From contig NW_002476463.1 of the NCBI RefSeq assembly GCF_000189635.1, forward strand, positions 1,736,001-1,800,000: a stretch of 64,000 nt of DNA. Reading direction: 5' to 3'. The stretch is from Tetrahymena thermophila SB210 (lineage: Eukaryota; Ciliophora; Oligohymenophorea; Hymenostomatida; Tetrahymenidae). The number at the start of each line of letters is the position of its first letter. Within the stretch, counting starts at the first letter, position 1. Positions 40,659 to 53,000 of the stretch are shown here, in pieces. The notes beneath the pieces are model-generated. The model had not been told where the DNA came from. It saw only the letters and a list, made by a program, of their open reading frames with translations, and ran no database searches. The translations under genes were made by a program, and so were the position numbers.

Positions 40659-41435
40659 TCAACTCATATTCAATCCACCAGTTTCTAAATTTTCTTAATA
40701 TTCACTTTTTGTCACAGGAACTAAAGGTATTATTTCTTTAGGTGGTTCAGAAAAACAACGAAACCTCTTATCAGAAATTTGATCTATTTTTTCATGATAA
40801 TTTAAACGAATTGGCTCCTCAGAATCATATATTTCTTTAAATGAATTGAAATTTTTTAACTTCATTTCTGTATACTTTTAAGGATGCTTTTTTCTCAGCT
40901 ATTCATCTCTTTCTTTTTCTTTGCTGAGTTTGGCAATATTTTTAATGTTATCTTTTTCTCTTTTTTCTTCTTTATCTACTAATTTTGGTCTCATTTGAAG
41001 AAATGAGTCAATAGAATAGCACATTAACTATTTTGTAATAGGATCATATTTAGTTGCAAAATAATTTGTTTGATTGCACACCAGTTTAGAAGTATAAGTA
41101 ACTGCAACATTTTTATCTTACTTCTTCTTGGGATCTTCATCCTCCTCATCTGATAGCATTCCATCCATATTTCTCCTTGACATTTCTTCTTCGATAGAAA
41201 AATTTTCAATAGGAGCACGCAGTTTATAATGAATATCTAAACGCTTTTATAAAGTGCGATAGTCGCAGTGAGACACTTACAAATACTTATCAAATTCTTA
41301 ATTATCTTTTTCTTATATTGGAAACTATAAAACATGGATAGGAGATCTAAAAGGTACATAAATCAAATCTATTTCATCTACAATTTACTTTTCTCCTCCA
41401 TTTTATTTTGCAGAATGATCATTCTCTATATCCAT
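40659..41435 (-). CDS. RPC5: RNA polymerase III subunit RPC5/Rpc37 homologue
   Basis: RPC5 (yeast Rpc37, human POLR3E) pairs with Rpc53 to form the TFIIF-like subcomplex of RNA polymerase III, acting in initiation, termination and reinitiation in the nucleus. A single exon encodes 258 residues and ends in TGA. The N-terminal beta-rich dimerisation region shows the family hallmarks: DEIDLIYVPFRSPIHVLQFP (residues about 20-40), where human proteins read a leucine/tyrosine-rich strand ending QYP, and VTYTSKLVCNQTNYFATKYD followed by YSIDSFLQMRPKL (about residues 115-150), matching the conserved SSKL...Y...LH..P..ILQLRP pattern. An acidic loop, LSDEEDEDPKKKQDK, lies between them. The tail is charged and helical. 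The length is close to yeast Rpc37 (282) and far shorter than human RPC5 (708), whose extra C-terminal domains are absent. The start at 41435 gives MDIENDHSAKQNGGEK. It is divergent from the gene at 42799. Confidence 0.88.
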
Positions 41436-42798
41436 TTATGTTGGCTGCATCATTTATATAACTTTATAACTTTCTATTTAAATAACAACTTAATCCTACT
41501 TTGTTTTGTTTGTTTATTGATTAATTTACTTTAAATAAATTCCTATATGAAATTATTTATTTATGTATATATCTTTTTAGATATGCTTTTGTTCTTATTT
41601 ATTATTAAGACACTTTAGTTTATATTAACTAACTAATGTACATTAACTTATTTACTAATTAAATCAATTAATAATAGATAGCAATTATTATAATTGCTCT
41701 TCATTTTTAAACTTAAGCTAAAAGGTAATTTATACTATATTTTCAACCTGGAACTAACAATCTTTATTCATTTTTTATTAAAAATTTTACTTTTAATTTT
41801 ACTTATAAATATAAATTTTATTCTACTTATTTAAATAATTAAATAATAAATATTTGCAAATATTCTATTTCATTTAAAAATTTAAATACTCTTAAACTTT
41901 TTCATTAATTCCATGAAAATCCTATTTAATTTGTAAAAAATTTTTTTAATTTTTTTTAATAAACTTAACTTTATTAAATAAAATAAATTTAAATAATTTT
42001 AAATAGCTTAGTTCAGTCTTAAAATAATAATTAAGATAAAATATTATATAAAAAAATACCAAATAGATATTTGAAAAGTGATTGATAGAAGTTTTTAAAT
42101 AAATTATATTTTAATTAATATTATAAGTTTTTAATAATAATTTAAGAAATTTTTAACTTTTTAAATGTTAATATATAGCATTTAATTGTTATGTTTTTCA
42201 ATTTAATATTTAATTAACAAAATATATTTAGTTTTTGTTAAAATTATAATATAATAATTGAACAAAAATTAAAATTTATGTCAAATTGTTTATATGTATT
42301 AGTTGTAAATAAATTAGTATATCCTTGCTATATATTGGTGCATAAATTTATTCAATTTTTGTAACATAAATACTTTACAAAGAAGAGATTAGAAGTTTTT
42401 AATTTATTATAAAATATATGACTTGTTTCTGCTGCTTAACAATAATATAAGAATATAATAATAACAATTTATGAATATAATTTTTAAAAGTATTGGTTCG
42501 CTGTAAAAATAACATTTCTATTAAAATGTTTATTTATTGAGAATTTAAAATAGTTTTGAAAAGTTTTTCAATATGTTTTTATAGAAAATATTTATTAGAA
42601 TAAAAGTAAATAAATCTGATATTAGAAACCAAAAAATGACTTACAAATATCATCAGATTTAATAACTTTATTCATTTAAATTAATAATAAATAAAAAAAT
42701 TACAAATTTTTGATATTAAGAAGAATAAATTAAATCTATAACCAAATCTTTCGTTATTGAAATTTAACATAAAAAATATTACATTAAAAAAATAAAAA
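41436..42798. other. Divergent intergenic region
   Basis: About 1.36 kb of AT-rich DNA lies between the start codons of the RPC5 gene and the gene at 42799, so it should hold both promoters. I see no recognisable promoter motif or coding sequence. Confidence 0.5.
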
Positions 42799-44526
42799 AT
42801 GGTTGATTAAGTGAATAGGCAAGAGCCATACGTGGAAAACTCATTCGAAGTCAAATGTAGTAAACATATAAGATGGAACTACATTTACATTCATTTATAG
42901 GAAGATTCTTAAGATGTTTTAAAGTGCTAGGATTGCATCATTGAGGAGTAGTTAAGCACTGAAAACCTAATCTAAATTTACAAAATCTTAGAAAGCAAAG
43001 AAAATACCATCTTCAAGAATTGGCCTCCCTTTGAAAGCTCAAAAAAGAAATAACTCTATGAAGATATTTGCAAAGAAACAAATAAAAACAATGGAATAGA
43101 TATTTTACAAGCTTAACTGGAGAGCTATTTCAAAGATTTGCAAGAAAGAGTGATTGAAAAAATTTAATCTACTTTTAAAAAACTAGCTTCTCAGATGAAT
43201 GAAGTTATCTTATCTGAATCATAAATATTAAATATTTACAATTAAGTTTCATAAAAAGAAGAATTAAAAAATGTTATTTCATCTTTTACTTAAAATAAAC
43301 AAGAAAAAATAAATTTACTGTAGAATATAATCACAAATAAAATAAAGCAAACAAATGTAAACACAGAGATATTTATAAACGCTATACATGATTTGTAAGT
43401 AAACAAACCAGTTTTTAGCTTAAAGACAGCTTAAACTATTAAATAGCGAGTTTTGAACATGATTGATTTAATTGAAGTTTATGAAGCTTATCCTTAAATA
43501 CAGTTAGACTTAACAAATTCTAATTCTAGATAGTAATCAATTTAGCTTTTCCAAAGGACGGTTGATGATAAAGTAAAAATAATTATCGATCTAATAGCAA
43601 ATAAATCAAACTTTTGTTCTAATGAATTTATCAGTGAAATTGAATAAACTCTTAAAGAAAATAAGTTTATTTTTCAAAACCTTTCATTTGATAATATCTA
43701 TTTATAGGGATGCTATCCTATTGATTTTAGCCTACTAAAAGACACATAAATACAAGATTTGGGACTATTAAAGGATGTAATATGCTCTAGTGAACAAAAA
43801 TATTAGAGTCATTAATTGCCTTTAAACAAATTGAGCTAAGATATGTAACCTATTTCATTTCAAATACTTTAATTTATCTAGAAAAATTCATCTTTCAGCT
43901 AAGTTTATTAACAATAATTTGAAAATCTTCTTCTCAAATATCCGATATTTGATGAAATAGTTGAAGATCCTATGTAAGTAATCCCTCTTAAATTCGAATT
44001 ATCAGAGAGAGAAAACAAATAGCATGCTAATATTATTTAGAATGACTTTAAGAGTTGGGTATTTTAGCTAAATTAAAATGCATACTGCTAAGCCTATATC
44101 CCGTTCACAATAGATAACAATCTCAAATATATTGCTAGAATTAGATGCCAAAGTCAAAGGTAAGATCATATTTGGGTAGGATTAGTTCCAGCACAAGATA
44201 GAAATACACTTTTAATTTATGAATAAAACGTTATTTCATTCAGATATAACTCTAAAACATACAATAAAGTAAAAGAAGTAGTTAAAGGAAAGTCTCTTCA
44301 TACTTTCTCCCATATTGAAGAACTTGAAATACACTTTTGTGTTAAAGATAAATATTTTGCATGCACAGATTTTTCCAATTATTAAAATTTAAATAAAACT
44401 TCTCAAGAATACTCTTAATTATTTGATACAAATAAAGAATATAATTTGGCATTTCTAATGTATCATTAAAATTCTAGAATACAGTTAACATTCTTTTAAG
44501 CTGTTGATCAGTTTCCAGTTATTTGA
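42799..44526 (+). CDS. Cys/His-motif protein with coiled-coil middle, 575 residues
   Basis: A single uninterrupted exon encodes 575 residues from ATG at 42799 to TGA at 44524-44526. The N-terminus carries a CSKH...CQDC arrangement (residues about 18-45) resembling a short zinc-binding or B-box-like motif. A long helical region, rich in Gln, Lys and Glu, follows to about residue 400. The last 190 residues look like a beta-sandwich: SWVFQLNQNAYCQAYIPF, HIWVGLVPAQDRNTLLIY and YNLAFLMYHQNSRIQLTFF. This order (zinc motif, coiled coil, beta domain) is reminiscent of TRIM-like or large Tetrahymena-specific families, but I cannot match it to a named one. There is no signal peptide or membrane segment. 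A SPRY/B30.2 identity for the C-terminus is a guess from strand pattern only. Confidence 0.85.
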
Positions 44527-45199
44527 GAATAGCTATTCAAAAAATAAAAACTCTAAAATTTTATATTATTATTTATTTATTTAGTTTCCTTAAATATTAA
44601 AAACAAAGATTATTAATTAACCTGTAATTCTCAGTAAATACCATTTAAAAAAATAAAATATTTTATTTTGTTGTTTTTAGATTTGAAAGTTGAAAAATAA
44701 ATTTAAATAAAAATGAAGGATTATCATTTGAACTAAGTAAAATATATAAAAAAAAATTAAATTAGTTGTTTTTTATCAGAATCAATATTAACATTAATAT
44801 AAATTATATAATATTTAAGATAAAATTAATATAATCATAGTTCATAACAACTAAATAAATTTATTAAGAGTTTAAGTTTTATTTCATATTTATTTATTTA
44901 CTTACTTACTAATTACAACTCAATTCTCTTTGTATTTTATTGTTAATTGAATTGCTTCTTAGACAATTGCAGTTGATATATTTATTTTTTTATTTTTTAT
45001 ATTTTTACTGATTTTAAATTCTTGTTTGTTTATAAAGTTTAAAAGTTTATTTTATGCAGATTAGTGAAAGTTGTTTATAATATAATTACTTATTCATAAT
45101 TTCAACAATTAGATTAATTCATTTACAAATAGTAAAATTATCAATAAATTGCTGTTGTTAGAATACTTCTATAATAATCTCTATTGATCATTAGCATTT
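44527..45199. other. Spacer between convergent genes
   Basis: About 670 bp between two facing stop codons. It is AT-rich with no coding signal and presumably includes both 3' untranslated regions. Confidence 0.5.
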
Positions 45200-48100
45200 T
45201 CAATGGTGATTACGATTATTTCTTGAAATGAGAGATCCATTCTGCTAAATGGCGTAGTGTCCATAATTATTATGATTGTTTGAAGTATGAGTATTATTAT
45301 TGTTACTTATTGTTGGTAAATTAGTATATAAAGTGGATTAAAAGTTGTTCTAAATGTTGTACTAATTGGCTTAGTTGTAATTCATAGAATTGAAATTAGG
45401 AAATTCATTATAATGAGTAACATTACTTGAGTTACGGTTATTTTAACCCATGACATGGCTACTACTAAACATATTATTGTTGTTGTTGTTGTTGTTATTG
45501 CTATTTTAATTAGAAGTATTGCTGTTTGAGACAGGATAGTTATTCATTAGAGGCACATCACCAATTTTATATTAAGTAGAGTTAAAATTAGCCATGCTAC
45601 CATTAGCCAATACGACATTTTATATATTATTTCTATTTACATTACTACCTTATACTTAGGAAGAGTTACCTCCAATAATATTATTAGCTGCGTTTGAGAC
45701 GAAGGTGTTACCTTTATTAGGTTATTTAATTGAATTACCTTTTTATAATTTATCAAGGATAGCTGATGAAGATGTAATGAGCTAAGCTTATATGTTGTTA
45801 TTATTATTTTTTTACTATTAATTTAAGTTAGTGTTTGTGTTATTATTATTTACAATTGCTTAAGGAATATTGGTATTAGTGGGAATTCTAATATTTCCAT
45901 TGTTATTGCTGTTGTTGCTTGTGTTTTAGGAGTTAATATTTGAAATTGTATTTATATTTGTTATAACATTATTGTTTTTAAATTGTTGCACCTTTTAAAT
46001 CACTTATTATTGTTCTTAGTTTTGTTTTTATTTCTAGCTGTTATTCATCATGACTTTATCAAACTATGCAACACTTTACTGTAAGGATTGCTAAAGTTAA
46101 TTTAAATTACTAGAATTGGAAGGTTTTAAGCTAAAAGTTATTATAGTACGACCTACTTAAATGCCTACTTTTTCTGAAAGTATAGGATAGTTCTTATCTA
46201 GTTTTACTAATGTACCAAATTTAGAGTTATTATCAAATAGTAAAAATTGTCCATTTTCGTATTTAATATAGCTATGGAATCTACTGACTGATATGTCTTA
46301 AACTCTAATATCGCATGTGTGTCCTCTTCCCTATTAACATTTTTATAAATTAAAGCTAAGATAAGTTATTTATTTTAATGATTCTCTATAAAAATATTTT
46401 GAATCATTAAATAATAAATATAAAAAAGTAAATAAATGTAAAATAAATACAAGCTTAGCTTGATCTTCAGGATTTTTTAAATTGTTTATTATATAAAGAC
46501 CCATAGAAACTTTTTTCTCTCTAGAGATGCTTTCCAATATAATGTAGTTGCCTTCAGGTCTAGCAGTTTCAACAAGAGATAATTTTTTATTATTGATATT
46601 TATAATTTTTGGGAGAGGTTACTTACAAACTTCGCATTCTAAATTTCTTTAAAAGTTTACTTTAGTAATTGATTTAAACAAATAATATTTTATTTACTTC
46701 CACTTGAATGTTGAAATGAATGGAGGAGAGTACTTCTTATGAACTTTGCTTTCAACCCAATGCTTCAAGCACTCAAAATGCATATATTCACAAGAACCTT
46801 TACAATTACATGGGTTTAGGAGAGGATTTTCAGAGCATTATTCTTCTTCACACAAGCAAATTCTGCAAGTTTTTGTCTCAGTTTTAGAATAGTCAATATT
46901 AAAATTGTATTGTTCTTACTAATTAGTTAATTAATTAATAATATTATAATAAATTTTATAAATATCTTTTTATTTTTAATTAAATTTTCTAATGAATAAT
47001 CTTTATTACATCACAGAAGATATCATTAATTTATTGGAGTCCTGACTCCTCTGTGTACTTTTCTATAACACAGTATTCTACTCTACCAAGTTTTATCATA
47101 TCTCCAACCTGTAATGGGTATCCCTAATTATTTAACGAAACAAAAGTTAATTCTAAACAAAATTAATTTAAAAATAGATAAATTAATTGATATGTTATGT
47201 TAATAGATTACTTGCTTTATTACTTTAATAATAAATTTTAAGAGTAATTTTATTAATTCAAATAATATCAAATGACTTATTTATTTTTGATACTAACTAA
47301 CTAACTAACAAACAAAAAAGCTATTTATTTATTTAATTTTTAAACTAAATCAACTCAAAAAAAGAAATAGCATAGGTTAATGGCAAAATTTTTCATATTT
47401 AAATAAATCAAAATATAGTCATTTAATGATGAATTTGATTGATCACAGGAAATAATTTTCATGTTAATTTCTTTAAATTTTTAAATATTTTTTTATCATT
47501 TAGTTATTTCCAATAATTACTTTAAACAAAAAATTCTATTTTAAATTCAATAATTATTTTGAGTTTTACCTTTTATTCTCCCTTTTGATTTCTCAAGAAG
47601 CGCACAATTAAGTAAGCATCATTGTTGCTGTTATTTTCTTTGCTAGAATTATTTTATTTTCCCAGAGCATCCGTACTACTGCTACCACTTGTATTGCTAT
47701 CTGAATTACTTGATTATGAACTAGGGTTTATATAATAGCTTGCTTTTTAAAATAAAAAAATTATTTCATTAACTTAATGAATAAAATTTGGATTTTAGGA
47801 AAATGAGTCTTTGAGAGTTAAAATATCTAGTTAGCTAGCTAGCTTGCAATCAAGCAAATATACTGTATTTAATTAGCCAACTTTATAATCTTATACTCTT
47901 ATTTAGTGATTTAAATTGTTAGTAGAGAATAGAAAATAATAATTTAAAAATGTAATAGACTTACGCTGAATAGAATCCTTCTAAGTGATGCTAGCTAGGA
48001 CTCTGCAATTTTCATCTTCAATTCTCTCGTTGTAATCAACAATTTTAATTTATTTATTATCTAATTTCGATATAAAAAAAGTGAGATTTAACTTAATTCA

Positions 48101-48568
48101 TTTATTTAATTGTTTTTGGTTGTTTCCTATTTGGTCGATCGATATAAGCAGCTTGCTTTATTAGTTTGCTCTTTTTTAAATGCTTTTACTAAAAATTAAC
48201 TTTTGTTTTCAAGCAAGCAATTTAATAGAGATAGTAAACTGTTAAAATAAAACCAATGCTAGGTAATGTATTCAAAAAAGTGAAGAGTGTATACCTTATC
48301 TTACTATTTGACAAGGGTTGTCTACACGGTGCTTCTCAGTTTAAACTGACTCACTTTCATAATCGAATAAGCCATGAGAATCCTTGTCCCATGTAGTGAA
48401 CTTCAATTCAACCCTAAAAATAATAAAATAATAATATTAATTTATTGATGGATGAATTTTTTGAATGGATTTGCAATAATCAAGTATAAAGACAAAATCT
48501 GTGATTGTTAAAATTATTTTTTACTAGTTTCTTTCTCTTAACGGTTGTTTGTATGCTTTTTGGTTCAT
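45200..48568 (-). CDS. RINGv (RING-CH) and FHA domain protein with Asn-rich tail
   Basis: Eight exons splice in phase to 697 residues: 48525-48568, 48295-48413, 47965-48060, 47570-47742, 47010-47123, 46698-46918, 46451-46646 and 45200-46330. A RINGv zinc finger reads CRICLCEEEQC, then NPCNCKGSCEYMHFECLKHW, and closes with ECEVCKQPLP, so all eight C4HC3 ligands are present; such domains recruit E2 enzymes for ubiquitin transfer. Before it, GYPLQVGDMIKLGRVEYCVI resembles the end of an FHA fold. After it comes a canonical FHA domain, KLGRGHTCDIRVQDISVSRF then HSYIKYENGQ and NNSKFGTLV, containing the phosphothreonine-binding GR...S.SR.H and N-S pattern. The last 220 or so residues are Asn, Gln and Ser rich and probably disordered. 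No membrane helices are evident, unlike MARCH-type RINGv proteins. The likely role is a phosphorylation-directed E3 ligase; the substrate is unknown. Confidence 0.9.
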
Positions 48569-50085
48569 TTTATATATATCTATAGTTAGTTTAGTTTCTT
48601 TTGCACTTGTTTGTTTTATCTTTTTGTTAGTTATTCTTTTAGTATTATTTCGGCTTGCTAGTTTACCTTACTAATTAAACTAATTGCTAGGAATATGATT
48701 GATAATTAATGTTTCTTATTTTTGATTGTTTATAATTTTTATGATATAATTTCTTTAGCGTATTTTAATTACTAACAAAACATTTAATTTCTTAACAATG
48801 ATTATTTTTTTCGCGTTTTTGTTTGTTTGTTTATTTAATTTTCTTCTTCCATTCAAGTTATACATTTAATTCATTGATTAATTTCTTCATTATTATTGAT
48901 TGATTGATTGCTTGCTTGCTTGATAGTTGTTCCTAGTTAGTTATTCATTCTTAATATGCATGCAACTTTTATATAACAAGTTTTCATGGAATTCAACCCA
49001 TCAAAACTAATCCATTAATTTTTACTAACAATATTTAATTTTCAAAAATCTAAGCTAATTATTTTTAATTAATTTCCATTCAAAAATGATGTAGTAAAAT
49101 TTTAATTTAGATTTGATGTTCATCGTTTAGCTAAATAATTAATTTGCATAAATCTCAATTATTAATTTCTAAGCATGCACACACAGGCACTTTACTTATC
49201 AAATATGTTTGATACATAATTTTTTTCTTAAAATTTAACAGTCATTTTAACTTTATAAATTAAAATGTTTGGAATTTTTGTTTTTATTTTTGTTTATAAA
49301 TATTTTATTGTAAAGTATAAAAATCTTAAATAATAGAAACATAATGGAAAATTTAATTGTCTTACTCCTTTTTAATAAAAGTATAAATATAATAAATCTC
49401 TTTCTCACCTAAAACAAAGATCTCAGCTATTTTACTTTTGAAATATATCTACATAAAAATATTCATTTTTTAATAGAAATCAACAATTTGAGTTAATTTT
49501 TTAATCAAGTTGAAATTTATCAATGAATATTTTAAAAATACGTTATTTTTAAATGAAATAACCTATTTTGATCTAGCTTGTATTATCTTAAAATTCAAAT
49601 TTTATCTACAACTACAAATTTTCTTAATTGTTTGCATAAAAAACAACCTCAGTGGTATCATCTTTAAAGACTTTTGAAAAAATATGATCATTAAATCAGT
49701 AATATATTTTATTAAGACTATTTTATTTACAATTGAAATATTAATAAAACAAGCGCTTCTCAATAATTGATTAAATCTAATTTATATTTTCAAAGGTTTA
49801 TTTACATACAAATACAAAGAAATATTGATGAAAAATAATATAAATTAATACATAATAATATATAAATTAATTCATAAAGAGATCTTTTTAATTCATAAAG
49901 AGATCTTTGTAAGTTTGAATTACAAACAATTAATTAATTAATTTTTTATGAATAAATTATTTGTTTTTTTTTTCTTGCTTGATTGTTTGTTTTTTTTATA
50001 GGTTATTAAATAAGATTTTGGTTAGTAAACAAATTATATTTTCATATAGATTTTCTATTGGTCGAATTTATAAATTTATTGCAAC
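48569..50085. other. Spacer between two minus-strand genes
   Basis: About 1.5 kb of AT-rich DNA upstream of the RINGv-FHA gene and downstream of the hydrolase-like gene. One exon-like piece near 49420-49450 (KIAEIFVLGEKE on the minus strand) could not be joined to either gene. No other feature is supported. Confidence 0.4.
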
Positions 50086-53000
50086 TCATATTTCAATCTC
50101 ACTTATTAAATAAGAACAAAGTGTATCAAGTAGTTATTCACGATTATCCTTTTCCATAAAATATAAACCAATAATTAATTAATTTTATTTCTTCCCAATT
50201 AAAAATAAAATTTACCTCTAAAATACAATGATTTCCTTATACAATTTAAAGCTTTCTACTATCGATTTACCCTTCAGTCTCTTCTTTTTCTACTCCTTGT
50301 TCAACTTACAGTATTTTTAAAAGGTTTTCGCTTTAAGTTATACTAACTAGGCAATTTTGCAAAGAGTGAACTAGGTAAACTTTTAGATTTGTAACTTTTT
50401 AAAACTTATCAAAAACTTCATTAGATTCCAGCGCACCTTGCAAAATTAAGCATCTTCCTATATTGAAAATGGGGTTGTTCTTCATTTTTGCTTTTATTTA
50501 GCCTTCATTTAGAGGCTTAGAATTGCATAAACCAGAATAATAGCTAAAAGATAAATCTGGCATATCATTAGGAGTGCATTCAAATACCTCTAAGCTTTGC
50601 TTTAAAGTTTCCTTAAGTTATTTATCAAATTTACTTATAGAATTGTAAAAGCAAGCAGAAGGAATATCCAAGTGTCTATGGCTTTATATTACTTTATAAA
50701 AATTAAAATATATTTTTAAAATCCATAAAAATTACTAAAAGATTAAAGAATATAAGTTCCGTATCCAAATCCAATACACCTGACTTTTTAAACATTCCCA
50801 TCAAAGAAACCACCCTCACTCAGCTCAAATAAAAGCTAATCTATAACTTTTACATTATAATCACAATCATAAAATTAATTTTCCTCTTTAAATACAGTAT
50901 GGGCCTATCCTGATTTAAAAAAAAATAAATTAATTTCGCATTTTAATTTAAATAATAATTTAATCTATTCAAAAAAATAAAGAAATCAGTTAAAAGCTTT
51001 TATTTTTTGAAGATAATTTTGTGACAGTCAGTTATGATTAAATTTTATTTAAAAAAATATCTACCAGGGAAATTCATAAATAAAAAGGATTGATCAGGGA
51101 ATTTCTGTTGAACTTGATAAAAAAGCTATCTGTATTCTAAAAATGAATCGAAGAAATCGAGACATATTATGTTAAAATAGGCTGATTTTACTTATTGAGA
51201 TTATGGGTAAAGCAGTAAATAAGGAATGGCCGTATATTTGTCTATTATGCAATATTTTATTTAATCTAAAAAGGTTGTGTCTGATAGAGTCTAAGGATAG
51301 TTCATTAGCTCAATCACCTTATATAAATTTATATCTGATATTTTTTGCAAGTTGTGTTCTTCTCCAAATGGCTTGAGAGGTGTACTTAGCTAAAATGCAG
51401 GCAGCTTTCTGAGATGCTGCAAATTTTAAGAAGGTTAATACTTTGAAACCTAAGAAAAGAGATTTGATTAATTATTGTGCGAATTACTTACATAATAAAT
51501 TTATAATTATTATCTTGCTTCTGATTCGCTTTTAGCATTTTGTATGATAATTTTTCTTTTTTCATTTTATTTAGATAAAAATGCTCCTTCATCTTTTGGG
51601 TTGATTGACTTCAATTTTTATTCTTTTTGCTATGTAAGATCTATCAGATTTAACGTAATGTTTTTATTTAAGGCTTTAAGTTCCTTTTCTAGATGCTAGA
51701 GTTCGTTATCTTGTTATCTAAATATTCTATTTTACTTATCATAGTTCAAGAAGTTCATGTATCTAGAATCCTTTTTTGGATCAAGACTATTTTCTTATTT
51801 ATTTAACTTCTTTTGGCTGCTAAAGTTAATTGCACTCTTTTAATTTGGGTCTTGATATTTTTTCTTCAAATCCATTTCTTTTTATGTCATCGAATTTACG
51901 CTTCCTTTAGAGTTCTTCAAGTTCATTTCTTCAAAAACTTTCTCAAAGAATCTTTACTACTTATCCGATACGTTGGAAGAAGGTCTGTTTGATATTTATT
52001 TTTGCTAATTTTGAGATTTTACATATTCATTTACTTTTAAATATGCATCATTTTTATTGTCTTGGCTTTCACTGGTATTTGAAAAAAATGAACTTGATTT
52101 CTAGTTATTTTGATTATTCAGCTTATTGTTATTTTATTCATCAGCTAAAGTCTTTTACGAGCTTTGTCTTTAAAATCTAACTTTAATATTGCTTGAGGCA
52201 CTTTTCCTAATTAAGGGAGGCTTCATAGCAGAATTTAAAGATTTTTACTAATTATTATCAAGTTAATTTAAAATTTCTGTAGCTGATCTTAGATCTCTTG
52301 GTTAAATAGAAGAATTTTCATCTTTGTTTTCATTTTATTTGAGAAGTGTTTATTTATTTTAAATTCTGTTTATTGTATTTTCAAATTTATTCTACTATGA
52401 AGTATTTTTAATTTTTTATAAGCTCCCATTTGATTCAGCTCGTTATTTCATAGATGTTGAAGTATCTAAATGACTTTAATCAATCGTTGTATTGGTCTTT
52501 GAAAAAGAGTTTCTTTTAATTATTTTAGTGTTTAAACTCTTTTCTGATCGAGCATAATTATTAAAACTATTATTTTAAGTACCTTCGATACTTGTTTGAT
52601 TTAATGATTCAACTTTGCTAGTAGTCTTCATCTAGTTCTGCAAGTCTTTATCAAAATGTTCTTGCAAAAACTAATAAAACGTAAAACAATTTTTGCAAAT
52701 TTTAACATTTTTATATAAATTCTCATAGTTATCTGCTTAATGATTCTTAAGAATAAAGGGATATTCGACTTCTTTATCCATCTTATGATTCATAATTTCT
52801 AATTCTGTCATATCGATATACATCTTGTTTAATTAAAATTAAAAATAAGTCCACAAAAAGTAAAGTTTAAATGCTATAATTTACACTATTTTTAGAAAAT
52901 ATTCTATTCTTAAAAAATAAATCAACAACCAAATCACTCTTTTATCTAGCTTTTAAGATTAGCTGATTTGAAATCTCATGTGGCAATTGCATTTAAACAA

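Noticed and set aside
41334-41534. Plus-strand 66-codon open frame
   Set aside because: Its left half is antisense to the RPC5 exon and its right half is simple AT-rich sequence.
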